From positions 1,654,501 through 1,718,500 of the forward strand of contig JAKOON010000003.1 in the NCBI GenBank assembly GCA_022577435.1: a DNA stretch of 64,000 nt. The letters are read 5' to 3'. Position numbers and translations under genes: made by a program. This DNA comes from Embiotoca jacksoni (Eukaryota > Chordata > Actinopteri > Embiotocidae). Numbering within the stretch: position 1 is the first letter of the stretch; each line of letters begins with the position of its first letter. The notes under the pieces were generated by a model. That model was not told where the DNA came from and searched no databases. It worked only from the letters and a program-made list of their open reading frames with translations. This document shows positions 32,201 to 45,283 of the stretch, piece by piece.

Positions 32201-33944
32201 CAAAGCCACAAATTCTCTGCATTCCTTCCTGCTTCTGCTGCTGGAGGACGTTGGACGTGTGAGAGCGTCTCTGAGTTCATTCACAGCCACATGACCGACC
32301 CGTGCGTGTTACCGACACCAGCCGAGGCAGCGACTCTTAACAGTTCAACACACAAACACAAACATTCACACAAACAGTGTGACACAGTTCTTCAGGCAGA
32401 AGGTTTCAGGAAATAAAGCAACATCTCTGAAGAACTCGCCTGAAGCCACAAACCGGAGTTCAGATGATCTATTTTAGAAAAGAAAACAGTTCTTTAAATC
32501 CCTGCAGAAAGTATTTAGGATGGATTTTAGCCAGTCTGGAAAAAGACCAGTTCAACCCTGACTTCTGATGTGTCCCAATATACAGGAAGACACACAAATG
32601 TGCATAACAGAAGCTTTTTTTACCCAGAATAACGTGACCGACTGTAAATGAGCCGACAGGATTTTCCATTTTTGACTGAAAGCATCTCATGACTGACATT
32701 CAAACACAAAGGAAGCAATGAAACTTCTGACCAAATGCTGCAGACACAGGAAGCAGTGTGGGAGCGCGAGCTGGCTGGCTCGAGGTCGGACGAGCTTAAA
32801 GATGCAGAGAGATAAGAAGACACATAAATCGTGAACTGTGAGGAGGAGAGAGGTTCGCTGAGGGGAAGCAGCGTCTGGATGTGAGAGCTTTACTCAGAAG
32901 GTTTCATCACACAGTCGTCCTTTCTGCCGAGCAGGAAGCGGAGGTCAGAGGAGTGACCTTGATAAGTCGACTTCCTGCGGTGCTCCACAGCTTGACGGAG
33001 ACACCAACTGTCCCTCCGCAGCTCGGGACAGAAAACCCTCGTTGGACGGACGCACAATAGCGTCCTTCTCCGGCCTGAGACGGGCTGCGGCGACGGGACG
33101 GACAGAAAGCAGACATTGTGTGGTCTGAAAGATCTCTCGGCCTCCCGCCTCCTCCCACTCTGACATTTTCACTTCCTGCTGGCGTCTCATCCTCTTCATC
33201 ATGTCATGTCTTTAATAGAAATAATGAGCTGTTTGTAATTTACTTTTGCTCCCCTCCAGACTCGACCCCGTCAGATTGTAAAGATTCTCTGTGTTTGGTT
33301 CTCGGAGGATTTTCTCTCCCACTGTGTTGGTTATGGATAATTTGTTACGATGGCTGAACTTATTTAGTGACCTCTTGTCCTGATAAATGCCAGAGCAGCT
33401 GAGTGTAAATAGAAAAGTGGAGAAAAATGAGAGAAAATGTCATTGAGGGTCATCCAGTCACACACAGATGAAGATGGTGGTATTGTTTAGGTTTTCACAG
33501 ATTTATTCCTGCTGGTAACATTATTTTAACAGATTCAGTTCAACCAAGTCTCCATTAAAACCAGATGTTGATGAAGCTTCACCATCAATAGCAGCTGAAG
33601 TTCCTCGGGGAGATGGCGTATGAGAAAAGTAGAGAAACCTCAAACTTTTCTCAACACTGTTAAATAACCCAAACTGAAATCATGTGTCGTTGAGTTTCAG
33701 CGGTCTGAGGGTCAGAGGGGGAAGTTACACCATCATGTGAGGGAGCACAGGCCTCCCTCCTCCTCCCTCCTCCTCCCCCACATCCTTTGAGATTATAATT
33801 ATTTGGATGTGGGAAATAAGTAAGAGGGCAGGAAATAAGGCACATTAGGTTGGAGGGCCTTTTTATATTTCTATATTCATGGCCTCTTTCCTTTAGACGT
33901 GACATAAAACACGTTCCTTCTCTCTTCTAATATTTTTCCAGTGC

Positions 33945-34040
33945 TTAAAGAAATAGTTTGACAATTTGAAAAATGCTCAGTTTCTTATCTTGCCAAGAGT
34001 TAGATGAGTGGATCAGTCCCGCTCTCCCGTCTACACAGTT
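33945..34040 (+). repeat. Family D repeat fragment (5' end)
   Basis: AAAGAAATAGTTTGACAATT...TCTTGCCAAGAGTTAGATGAG. I recognise this as the start of a very common fish repeat whose later part lies at 42,345-42,830. It ends just before the family A copy. Confidence 0.55.
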
Positions 34041-34074
34041 CAGATACGTTTATCACCACGCGGCGTGACGAAGC

Positions 34075-34580
34075 GTCATCGTTGGTTTGTGAACGTTATG
34101 AATCCTCCAGTTCAGATTCTGTCCGTCACCATCTTTGCTAGTTCGGAGCGGTTTGGAGCAGGAAGTGACCATATTTGGACGAGCTGGGGGAGGAGCCAGC
34201 GGTGGATCTGACCGATCCGATTGGAAACCATGATGATACTACGTCCCGCCCACCGATAGCTGTAACCTGACTGCACCACAGGCCTGTCAATCAAACAGAC
34301 ACGCCCCCAAAAACAGGTCTTCTTGAATCTTCTTTTCTAATGAATGAGGGATTATTTTCAGATGGACCTCCAGAAAACTAATAAGAAGGAGTGACTTTAG
34401 CTAACAACACCGAGATAACTGATGGACACATTTTATTCACTTTGGATTTGATGAGAGAAGTTGAATGGGAGTCTATGGAGCCGGAGGCTTTTTGGAGCCG
34501 ACCTCTAGTGGCACTCGCTGGTATTGCAGCTGAAGACACTTCTGGATCAGAACCATTTTAGAGACCTGAAGCTGCGAACT
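34075..34580 (+). repeat. Family A dispersed repeat, full copy 1
   Basis: About 505 bp from TCATCGTTGGTTTGTGAACG to AAGACACTTCTGGATCAG plus about 30 bp. Nearly identical to the copies at 39,233 and 61,137. No protein-coding capacity beyond short frames, no clear terminal repeats, class unknown. Confidence 0.85.
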
Positions 34581-37254
34581 CTTTTACATTCGGTCTGTGA
34601 TCCTCTCCCACAACGTAACAACCAGTTACCGTCAGATTTCCTAAAATGTGTCACTATTATTTGGGACAAAGATGTTAAAAAACCCACCATGTTAAAACAG
34701 TAAAGTCCTCGTGTTATTTTGTACCGTTTACTTTCCCGAGCAGCAGCAGAGGTGAAGGCCGGTGGCTGTCAGAGCGGCTGGTCCTCCTCGTGGCCCCTGA
34801 GTCAACACGGCCCCGTGGAGGTGGAGCTGCTGGTGCAGATGGCCGCCTTCCTGCAGCACCTGGACTACTGTTGATTTTAAACAGTCCTAATGCAGACCGC
34901 ATGACTGAGCGGACGCCTCAGTACGACTGATGGAGTCAAACATTAAACCTAATATAACACCTCCCCCCGGCCCTCTCACCCCCACACACCACCCCCACCG
35001 TCTCACCTCTCTCTCAGCTGACACACTGCCCACATTGTCCCGCTCCAACACGCTGACACACATTTAAATGATTCCATGAAGCTACTTCACGCTGATGCTA
35101 AAGCATGCTAGCCCGTTCTGAGACTTGAGCCTGATTGGATGTTGATTTTAATCTGTTAATTTGTGGTTTGCAATCAGACCTAATAGAAATAGTCTGACGA
35201 ACCCAAACTCGAGTCAAGGTCTACTTATTCTTTCAACCATACCAGCCACTTCTCCTCCATGTTGGCTGAACAGTTCTTAGAAACTCAGCTGCCGTTTAAA
35301 TCTCCACAAAAAAGTCAGTAAATCGAACTTGAGTTTGGATTGTTTAGTCAAAAAATTCATGAACTTAATTACTTAACAAATATAATATCAGTTTATTCAT
35401 GATTACTGTTACTGACTTCTCATTGCATTATATAACAACTGATCATTAGTTTGAAACTTTTACAATATATTGCTATTTTAAAGGCTGAAAATAACATTTC
35501 AGTTGATTTAATAGTAATTTAATTTACAAAATATTACAAATTATGAAAAAAAACTTTCAATGTCCTTGTTTTTTGGACCAACAGTTCAAAACTCCAAATA
35601 ATGAATTTTATTTTAGGGGCTCCAACCAGCAGCATGTTATAATATTCAACTTAAAGATCATCAAAACTGTAGTTGATTAAATTCATGTTTTGTTAAATCA
35701 GTACTTTTATTTTATGTGCAGTTCCCTGAATGTGAATTAACTTTGAGGTCTTTAATGTTGTGAGTGTAATAAAATCTCCTGTTGTCATATAACAGGTATT
35801 ATATATAATACCAGCTGAGTTGGTTCAAAGTTAAACAACAAAACAAGACTTAAACATTTGTCATCAACAACCGGTCTCAGTGCAACAGAACCAGAAGTTC
35901 AAGCCGCTGTAACCTTTGACTTTATAGTTGTGATCGAGTGTGACAGGTTTCAGTCATGATGTAACAGTTACTGTAACCCAACGGACACTTTCATTTCATC
36001 AGTCAGGTTTGTTGTGTGACGGCGGCCACTCGTGTCAGGATTCATGCAGGAGCTGAGCGGCAGGATGCCGTCATGGAGACACTGTTGTTCCTGCAGCCTG
36101 CGACGGCGTTCATCTGATTAATGACTCCTGCAGGCTGTTTTAAAACTTCATTTAATGTCACGTGACCACACTGTTCACATGGAAACACACACTGATATCT
36201 GACCGCGGTAATGCGCGGAGAGTTTTTTGTCTTGTATTAGATGCACAGAGAAGAACAGAGAGGAAGCTAAAGTGAAATGAAACCACCTTTAATCCAGTCT
36301 AACGTGTGCCGCTGCAGCAGCTCGTTGCTCAGCAGATTTCATTGTGTTTAATTGCTCAGTCACGAGCGCGAATAAAAGTTCCTGCAGGTGTTGGCTGTGA
36401 AATCAGGATGAGTGGTGTCACTGCTCTACCTGTGGCCACGCCTCCTGTCCCTGAACCAGGACGTGACTGGCAGGAAAGCAGAAGGCCGGACTCGGATGAT
36501 GAGTCAGGAAACGGGACGGATCACAATTCCACCCGAGGCGGATCCGTATGGGAACTCCTGGAGCTCTTCAGACTGGCTGAACCAGCCCTGTAACACGGAG
36601 AACCAGAGAGAGGGATCCAGCGTGGGAAACGTTTCAACGGTGTCGCTGCTGCCGTCACTTCCACACCGGAGGCTCAGAGATCCGAGGAAACTGCTCGGGT
36701 CGCCTCTTTGCCGCCAAATAAAAGGTCCCAACGAATGTCAAGAAATTTGAATATGAATGTTCCCCAGAAGATGACCCATAGCCACTAACTTTGTCCTCCT
36801 TGCTTTTCTTCAGCGCCACCATGTGGTTGACATTTTTGTCGGAAATGTCTCAAACACAACTTGATGTCGGCTCGATGTGAGTTTTTCTCTCGCACCGTCA
36901 TCAGGTCATCAGTTTTTATTTGTTATAGCTTTTTCTTGACTAAAAAGCAGCAATAGATGAAGTTTTCATCAGTTAAAGCTGCACTTTCAGAGCTACTTAG
37001 CAGCTGTTAGCACGCCAACATGCTAAACTAAGAAGGTGAATACGGAAAATTTGCTAAACATCATCATTTTAACACTGTTATTGAGAGCATGTCAGCATTA
37101 TAACGTCAGCATTAATGTTAACAAAGCACTGAGTCAAAATACAGCCTGACTCAGCAGCTAGCATGATGGTTTTGCTGTTTTTCTCAGTGATTATCAGTGA
37201 GAGTTGAAACATTTTCTGTGCGCGACTACTTCAGTCTTCACTGTGATTAAAGTC
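34581..37254. other. Non-coding stretch with an AT-rich core
   Basis: 34,756-34,874 is GC-rich and exon-like (see findings). 35,130-35,860 is strongly AT-rich. 36,306-36,750 carries overlapping open frames of about 95-112 codons without recognised domains. No gene is supported. Confidence 0.6.
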
Positions 37255-37710
37255 TGCAGAACCGGATCACTTAAACGTTTGCAGAGTCACATTAGGAGGT
37301 GGACACAGGAAGCTAAAGACGCCCTGCAGGACTGCTTTGAGTCCACGGACTGGGATGTGCTGTTTGGACCACATGGGGAGGACATCAACAGCAGGACGGA
37401 CTGTATCACAGAATACATCAAATTCTGTGAACACACCACCGTACCATCCTGGACTGGATACTGCTTCACCAACAATAAGCCGTGGATCACCAGTGACCTG
37501 AAAGTTCTTCTTAATCAGAAGAAAGCAGCTTTCAGGTCTGGGGACAGGGAGGAGCTCAGGAGAGTGCAGCGCCACCTGAAGGAGAAGATGAGAGAGTGCA
37601 AGGACTCCTACAGGAGGAAGCTGGAGGCCAAACTCCAGCAGAACAACATGAGGGAGGTGTGGACCGGTATGAAGGAGATTACTGGGTTCAAGGGGAGAGA
37701 GAGACAACCA
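37255..37710 (+). pseudogene. Non-LTR retrotransposon fragment (linker between endonuclease and reverse transcriptase)
   Basis: The open frame reads RRWTQEAKDALQDCFESTDW, then NNKPWITSDLK, LLNQKKAAFRSGD and REVWTGMKEITGF. These are characteristic of the region between the endonuclease and reverse transcriptase domains of fish LINE ORF2 proteins (CR1/L2/Jockey group, from memory). Neither the endonuclease nor the reverse transcriptase domain is present, so it is a dead fragment. The frame continues into tandem repeats at 37,692, so the 253-codon frame is partly repeat. Confidence 0.75.
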
Positions 37711-37832
37711 GGGGGAACCTGGAGAGGAACAACCAGGGGGAACCTGGAGAGGAACAACCAAGGGGAACCTAGAGAGGAACAACCAGGGGGAACCTGGAGA
37801 GGAACAACCAGGGGAACCTGGAGAGGAACAAT
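37692..37832. repeat. 25-bp minisatellite
   Basis: About five units of AACAACCAGGGGGAACCTGG plus AGAGG, directly after the LINE fragment. Because 25 is not a multiple of three, the peptide repeat changes frame each unit. Confidence 0.9.
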
Positions 37833-37962
<130 letters not shown>

Positions 37963-38363
37963 TAATGGGCCAATCAGTGCCACTGAAAGCTGCTGCATTC
38001 AATAATATGGAGCAACAACATAACATTTGTTTGTTAATTTATATTTTGGGTAAAATGCTGCATCTTCTCAGGTGTAAAGATGTTTCTCATCGTCTCATAT
38101 GATAGTTTGAATATTACGGTCACTTTTGGCTAATAAGAGCCAAAATCTTTTGTATTTTCTGACATTTCATAAACAAAATGATGAATTGACAAAATAATCA
38201 GCAGAGTACTTGAAATAAAAATAACTGCTTTCATCCCAATTATCCATTTTTGTCATGTAAAGAACACATTCAAAATGAACTTAAACTCAACATGAAAAAC
38301 AAATGTGATGTGGTCACAATTTAAATGCCATAGAACTGACTTGAGTGTGTAATTTATGATCAT

Positions 38364-38440
<77 letters not shown>

Positions 38441-39232
38441 TCAGGCAATAAGCTGGTGCTGTTAACCACGTTAGGAGCAGGACGTCTGCAGCTGCAGGAA
38501 CCAACAGTTACAGCAGCTTCTACATCTGACGCCACAGACTGTCTACTGTGCTGCTAATTGCTGCTCTGTTCAGCTCCGTCACCTCTGTGGCCCCCTGTGA
38601 CATGTCGACCCCCCCACCACCCCCGCCCCCACCCCCACCCAAACAAAGCATCTGATTTTAGAAAAGAGAAAATGTGTAACTGGACAAGGAAACTCTATAT
38701 TTGGGGTGAAATGTGCTGTTGGGCTTTGATTTGAGCTGATGTTGAAGCCTTCATTCATCCTTGCTTCATCTTATCAGCTCTATTAATCACATAAACACTG
38801 CTTGATCTAATCAGGAGTCCATTTCTGCTGTTATCTGTGCTGCCTTTCCCCTTCTGTATTTAATACAAACACATACATCAGACAAACTAGAGCAAATAAA
38901 CCTTGGATAGCACCGGTGTTTATGTAGTGAAATCAGGCCTGGCTCTTGGCAGGCTCTCAGCGATGTGTCGCTCTGCGAGGCAGAGTAATGTGTGTCACTT
39001 AGTACACATCAAACACGCCAGTCCTACAGCAATTATCATCCACATTCCTACTGAGGTGGAAACCTGCAAGCGCACCGTGTTTTTACTGCAAATTCAGTGA
39101 ATCAGAACGTGAACGGTTCCAGATGAAATTCAGCTGTGAAGTTGTTCAATCGTGTTTTAAAGATTTTAATATGACTCTGTTTCTGTAACGGAATAGTTCA
39201 ACTTGTGACAACCAGCAGTGATGTCATCATCC
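37963..39232. other. Non-coding stretch
   Basis: (CA)n at 38,364-38,436 and a C-rich run at about 38,610-38,640. Nothing else recognised. Confidence 0.65.
38364..38436. repeat. (CA)n microsatellite
   Basis: About 36 uninterrupted CA dinucleotides. Confidence 0.95.
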
Positions 39233-39748
39233 ATCAGTGATGTCATCGTTGGTTTGTGAACGTTATGAATCCTCCAGTTCAGATTCTGTCCGTCACCATC
39301 TTACTAGTTCGGAGCGGTTTGTAGCAGGAAGTGACCATATTTGGACGAGCTGGGGGAGGAGCCAGCGGTGAATCTGACCGATCTGATTGGAAACCTGACG
39401 ATACTCCGTCCCGCCCACCGATAGCTGTAACCTGACTGCACCACAGGCCTGTCAATCAAACAGACACGCCCCCAAAAACAGGTCTTCTTGAATCTTCTTT
39501 TCTAATGAATGAGGGATTATTTTCAGATGGACCTCCAGAAAACTAATAAGAAGGAGTGACTTTAGCTAACAACACCGAGATAACTGATGGACACATTTTA
39601 TTCACTTTGGATTTGATGAGAGAAGTTGAATGGGAGTCTATGGAGCCGGAGGCTTTTTGGAGCCGACCTCTAGTGGCACTCGCTGGTATTGCAGCTGAAG
39701 ACACTTCTGGATCGGAACCATTTTACAGACCTGAAGCTATGAACCTTT
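39233..39748 (+). repeat. Family A dispersed repeat, full copy 2
   Basis: Same start and end as copy 1. Preceded by a short direct duplication of CAGTGATGTCATC. A 64-codon frame inside (39,556-39,750) begins with GTG and is present in the other copies too; there is no reason to call it a gene. Confidence 0.85.
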
Positions 39749-39754
39749 AATATC

Positions 39755-39832
39755 TAGTCGGTGGTTAGATGAGAAGATCGATGCTAACCTCATGTCTCCA
39801 TTCTGAATATGAAGCTGCAGCCAGATTGTTCA
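39755..39832 (+). repeat. Family D repeat fragment
   Basis: GGTTAGATGAGAAGATCGAT...AATATGAAGCTGCAGCCAG, an internal piece of the common fish repeat, directly after the family A copy. Confidence 0.6.
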
Positions 39833-42340
39833 GCACAAACATTTTAGCAACATCTTTGGGTTTTGGTTTACTTGGATGAAACCCTGCTTCTTGCACATGA
39901 AGGTGAGGAGTTGACATCTTTTAAGACACAGGAAAAACTATTAATTTAAACACTGACAATATGATTTGTATGAGTTTAAAACATGCAGGACCTGCTGTGA
40001 ACGTCACTGCTATGTGTTAGTTACTTTAATTTAATTAAACTGTCATGTTTGGTCTTAAGCCCATATTTACCGAGTCAGTCACACTGAGCCAAACCACAAC
40101 GGAGAAGCTGGGAGTTGTTAATTGAGAATTTTTTCACCATGAGGATTTCAACTGGGGAATTGGCCTCAATTTAAAGTGTTCTCAGAAATGTTCTCTTGAA
40201 ATGTTCTCTCATCTGGAAAAAAAAGAGGAAAACACTTCGAGAAGATGTCCAAAATCTGTTTTACATCAGAAAGGTTGCTGCATGTTTCCTGCTCCGTGTC
40301 CGACAAATGAGAAACCACACGATCATCACAAGTCTAAATGTACGTCCTCTGCAGCGGGAGCCGCCTGAAGTGCTGCCATTGATTAGATGCTAATGTGAGA
40401 CTGGCTGGTGGAAAACTCCTCTATCAGGTTAAAGAGATGAATACTGAGCTCCTTTGTGTACCGCTGCTCTTCTCCACATGCACTCTCCTGACAGGGTTGA
40501 TGGGATCGTTAGCCTCTTGACTCGCCAGCCATGTTTGTGCCTCCGTGGCCCGGCGGGGGAGGGAGGGGGGGGGTCCTGAACACTGACTCAAGGCGCCACT
40601 CTGAGTGATGGAGAGCTTTCATGTCACATCATCAGACCTCACCAGACTCATCCTGCTCTTTCCCTGTACATCTCTGTCTCTCTTTCATCATCTTTCTCTT
40701 TCCTCTGATCTCAGAGGACTTTTAACCCCGAACAGACAACAGGACGCCACAAGACCCCCGAAGTGTCTGGAAATCAGCTGCTCATCGAGCTTTCTGACAG
40801 CTGCATTATGTTGGTGTTGATGATCCATTTCAGTTTTGGATCGATTCGGGTCTCCGATGCTTTTTGAACCATTAATTCTCTTCAGTTTACTTGTGTGCCA
40901 TGTTAAAGCACGAGGTCACAATCTTGTTGTTTTTCTGTATTATAATCACATGTTTCCAAAAAAGATGGGATTTTCCTTCATCTGATTCTGCGTTATGTCT
41001 GACCCAAACTTTTTATTTCTTCTCGTTACGTCCGCTGACTTTCCTCCGGCCTCCTGTTAGAAGAGAGCTGAGTCTCAGTGTTTCAGTATTTGAGACCCTG
41101 ACGTGTATTTGCTTCCATTTCTGCTCTTTTAGTTGTTTTGTTTCTGGTAAAATCTTCTTATTTTTGTACATTTTAAGTGTTTCAGCGGTTTTCTCGCCTC
41201 TTTTTGTTCCGGTTGTTTGAAAGCTTTTGGGCCAACTCGTTGTCTTCCTCTTCCTGTTCCCCTCGGCATTACATTGAGGTCGTGATGCTACTGGTTAATT
41301 TCATAAATGCATAAAGTCTTGTATTTTTCATGGTGTTGTCATGTGGTTAATAGGATGATATATTACATCATCCTGGATGATTTCTTTCCTCCACTTCTGT
41401 TTTATAACTGCCATGTTGCCATAAAAACCTGTTTTTCCTCCAGAGACCAACAGCAGTCACCCACAGTTTGAACGGGACTCTTGGGATTGTTTTTGTCTCA
41501 GAAATATTCCCGTCCTGATTGAAAATGATGGAAATACATAATTTTTTTTAAATATAGTCACTCTTCAGTTGTTCCAGTGCAACACTTCTGCCCCCCCAAA
41601 CGGCTGTTTGTGATTCCCAGTCTTCTGCTGTCTGAAGCTTGGTGGTAAATTTTATTATTTAAAAGGTTCGTTCAGAGATGAAGAGACCCTCTCAGTGGTC
41701 ACATCATCCATCACTTTATAATATACAGTACAGAAGATTCTTCTAATGGACAATATGGTTATTTAAATTAAAAGCAGGAGTGTCTCATACCTGGACAGCT
41801 CTTTTCATTTTCAGGAGTGTTTCATGTTGGCTGGCGACTTCAAAACGTTATTTACGAGTCCATCTTTCATGCACTTTGTGTGTTTCGGTGACAGACCGCT
41901 CCGAGGACCTCAGGTTGGCTGGAACATCTGGTTCGGGGTGATGCTCTTTGGTCTTTAATGGCCTCTGCGAGAGGCCACATCAGCGGCAGGGATGATAAAT
42001 CTGAACAATGAGAGAGCCAGTGAAACAGTCAGCAGGGTTTCTACAGGAAGTGTGGCTCCTCTTGACCCCTGAACCCCGAGGCGATGTGTGCCCTGCAGTG
42101 TGCTGTCTGTGCTCGGGTCTCCGACGCACACGTGCTGAATAGTACAGTGGACAGGCTTTGTCTTACCTTACATATGGGGACATGACACGTAATATAAATG
42201 GACAAATGATGATAGCTGAACTACATCAAAGGACAGAGAAATATAAAGTACAAAAAGGAGCAATAAACATAAAGTAGATCTTGCAGGAGATTTATCTTTA
42301 TTAAGAATAGTTGGATGATCGCTTTCAGTACTGCAGTCTG
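39833..42340. other. Non-coding stretch
   Basis: A G run near 40,560 and pyrimidine-rich sequence at 40,660-40,720. Open frames (for example 40,891-41,220) look random. Confidence 0.65.
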
Positions 42341-42830
42341 TCCATTTAATATGAATCTAAAACTAGCAGCAAGTTAGCTTAGCTTAGCTGAGCATGAAGA
42401 CAGGATACGGGGTGATACAGCAGGATCTGGACATTTGTAAATTTCCCACCGGATCCTCTGAAGCTCATATCAACATGTTATTTCTTCTTTGTTCAATAAG
42501 CACAAAAACTGAAGTGTAAAATTTAAACCGGGAAGACTCCAGGAAGTTCGCGCTCCAGGCCAAGAAACAGCGCCACACAAACGCCCGAGTAAAACTAAAT
42601 GAACATTTTCTTACTTTTTTTTTTTTTTTTTACAGTTTGAACACATCATATATAATGTGCTAACATGATCTTTAAAGATGCTGATTGGCAGATTATTTAT
42701 TTTCTAACATCGACAGAGCCAGACTTCTGTATTTACGCAGTTTTATATGAACTGAAAATATACGATGGTGGTATCAATCTTTTAATCTAACTCTAGACAA
42801 GAAAGCAAAAAAAGGAAGATTCCTTTTAAA
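42320..42830 (+). repeat. Family D repeat, longest copy, foldback-like
   Basis: Contains TTAGCTTAGCTTAGCTGAGC near the left side and, near the right, GACAGAGCCAGACTTCTG and GGTATCAATCTTTTAATCTAACTCT. I recognise both arms from a common teleost repeat in which they are approximate inverted copies. A T run is at 42,617-42,633. Confidence 0.6.
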
Positions 42831-44486
42831 ATACTAACTGCACTTGTTTTTTCTTCTTGAAACGTGGATGTAGCTATAGATCAGTAAATAAATGACCCAG
42901 TTAGCATGTGAAAAAGAAAAATAACAAACACTTTCATCTGGACTTCTTTCTGACTCGTTAACACTGAGAGAATTAGTTTTTACAGCAGCCGGTCACTAGA
43001 GTGGCCGACGGTCGTACACATGAAACTTCTCTCAATTAGAGGTGAACAGATGTCGCGGTACTGAAGAAGATCAATAGGTTGTGACAGACCGGTCCGTATG
43101 CGACCTGGCGTTTTACAACGCAGGCTGCTGCAGGGACTTCAGCTGTTAATGATATGAGAAGGAAGTGTGGCTCGGGCAGAGGGACACAAAGACACAAATG
43201 TCCACCTCCACACGGTGACCTCCAGGACACCCGGAGCACAGCCCGTCTCACAGGGGTCCGCCGGAGCTGCAGCCGAACCAGCTGAGGACGTCGGTCTATA
43301 TAAGGACAGGCTGTGAAAGCTGCTGAGTTTAAACAGAGTCCTTCGCGTCTGCTCGTCCTCCACGTCGGCGGCCGTTTACAGCAACCTGTCTAAACAACTG
43401 AAACTGAGGCGGATGTAGTGAGGACAGGTTTTATGATATGTCCAACACCATATTTGGATGAAAGTGACAACTGCTGCTTCTGATAGAAAGAGCGTCGACG
43501 TGTTGGGACTATCGAAGCAGAATCTTCATGTGTAGTTTAAAGATCACTTTTTCAATATAATACCACTAAAAGAAGCAGCATTTTCCTTCCTGCTTGGCCC
43601 GGGGCTGCAGGAGGCGATACGTCATGTTCCCAGATATCACAGAGAGGTTAACTCTGCTGCCTCTGGAACCACCAGTATGTTTGAGCCGGCCCACAACTAA
43701 ATCTGGCCTCGGTTTAATGTCCACCGCTGTTCTTCTGAGATGAATGGGCTGCCTTTCCAAGGAAGTAACACATCCCACGTATTTGTTTTTACTGCGAGGA
43801 TCCTTGTCAAAACTGTAGTGCACGCAAGAAGGGAAATGAGCTGGAGAGGTTTTTGTTAGTTTTGAAAATGTGAGGGAATTCAATTTGTTTATCTGTGAAG
43901 GGCATGAAAGTCTAATTTTGTTGAGTGGATCACAGCTGGACTTCAACACCCCCTCCCCCATCAGTACCCATCTCCTGTTTCAGGTTCTTCATGTGGTCCC
44001 ACACCTGACGATGTGTGACTTGGGTAATCACGTTCACACGGCGCTCCCCGTCCAATCAGGTTGATTGGCAGCAGACTGCTGACAACAAAGGAACGGCTCA
44101 GCTTTGGGTTTCTTTCCTTCTTTGCTCTCCGTTGAGTTTATTAGTGAACAGTTGGGTCGAGAGAACGTTCTGGAATCCATTAGATAAATACTTTGCTGTT
44201 TTGTTTCTGCCTTTCTACATGCTGAGTGTGGCAGATATTTACTGTTAGCTGGTAGAAGTCAACCACAAGACGTTAAACTGATCTGAGAAAACTACTGATT
44301 CAATATTAGTATCGCTTTTAAGTCAAAATAATTTCCATTTCTGAAAATTAACAGCAGACAAATATGGTTTGAAATATGACTCCAGACATGGTTATGTTAA
44401 TTAAATTGCTTTTATTTATCAACATGCATGTATTTTATTTTAGCCCTACATACTAGTCTTCATGATTTAATGCTAAGCTAAGTTAA
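42831..44486. other. Non-coding stretch with a possible promoter
   Basis: A TATATAA box sits at about 43,296-43,302 in a GC-richer block (see findings). No exon is supported. Confidence 0.6.
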
Positions 44487-45279
44487 CCCTATGAAAACCA
44501 GGCTATTTCCAGACTTTCACTTTTCAGCTCGTGTCTTGGTCATTATAGGAGCTAACCATTCATGCTATATCTTGTCTTTTTCAGGACAGTCTGGGCTATC
44601 GAAATCTTTCATCATTTGATTTGATAATACTTACAGATCTTTTTTAGAAGCCTTTATATCAAGACAAGAAAATTGTCTGTTATGTTTTTACATGAATCTC
44701 ACCATAAAATGTTGTCAGTAGAGATATCTTTTTATAGTTGTTACATCAGTTACATCTTACACATCTTTTGACCACAACTTTTGTATCATTGCTCTGAGAA
44801 GCACATCAATTAATTGTCTTTAAAAAAATATATATATATATTTTATGGACATTTTATGCCTTATTTGGCATTTTAAATTGACAGGATGTGAGGGGGAAGA
44901 GAGCAGAGGTCGGCAATGATTTCTTAACCCGGATTAGCTAAAAAAGCTTTGTCGTGCAGAAAAATGACATGTTTTATCAGGAAGGGTAAATTCTGCTGTT
45001 TATTTTGAGATGCAGCACGTTGGGAAGCAAACAGGACTTCGGGCGTAATTCAATTGAGAGACTTGGAGATGCAGAGCGTCACAACCACGATTACATTTGA
45101 AGCAACTTTAAAGTTGATTTTCTCTGCGACGCGCCGTCACACAGACGCGTCACTGACATTGTTGGAAAGCTCAAGCCGTGCAGTTTCATTGGATACGAGC
45201 ATGAATACTGGCTGCGCAATTCAACCGGAGAGAAGGGGTGGGAATTTGGACCCAATCTGGTCCCATCGGGTTTTAAGGG
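44487..45279. mobile_element. piggyBac-like non-autonomous element (copy 2)
   Basis: About 793 bp, left flank TTAA at 44,483-44,486, right flank TCAA at 45,280-45,283 (one change from TTAA). Ends CCCTATGAAAACC and, reversed, CCCTTAAAACCCGA. Same family as 13,201-13,810, with a longer, different middle (about 44,745-45,050). Confidence 0.6.
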
Positions 45280-45283
45280 TCAA

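Larger units (their letters stand above)
27881..33940. other. Non-coding stretch downstream of inka1
   Basis: No exon I can support. Contains (GT)n at 28,267-28,357, (CTC)n at 29,219-29,270 and a G run at about 30,800. Open frames are short and without recognised domains. Confidence 0.65.

Noticed and set aside
37692..37832. Possible CRISPR-like direct repeats
   Set aside because: Contiguous 25-bp units with no spacers in a vertebrate genome; this is a minisatellite.
39556..39750. 64-codon frame in family A
   Set aside because: Begins with GTG, has no homology I recognise, and is just the shared sequence of a dispersed repeat.
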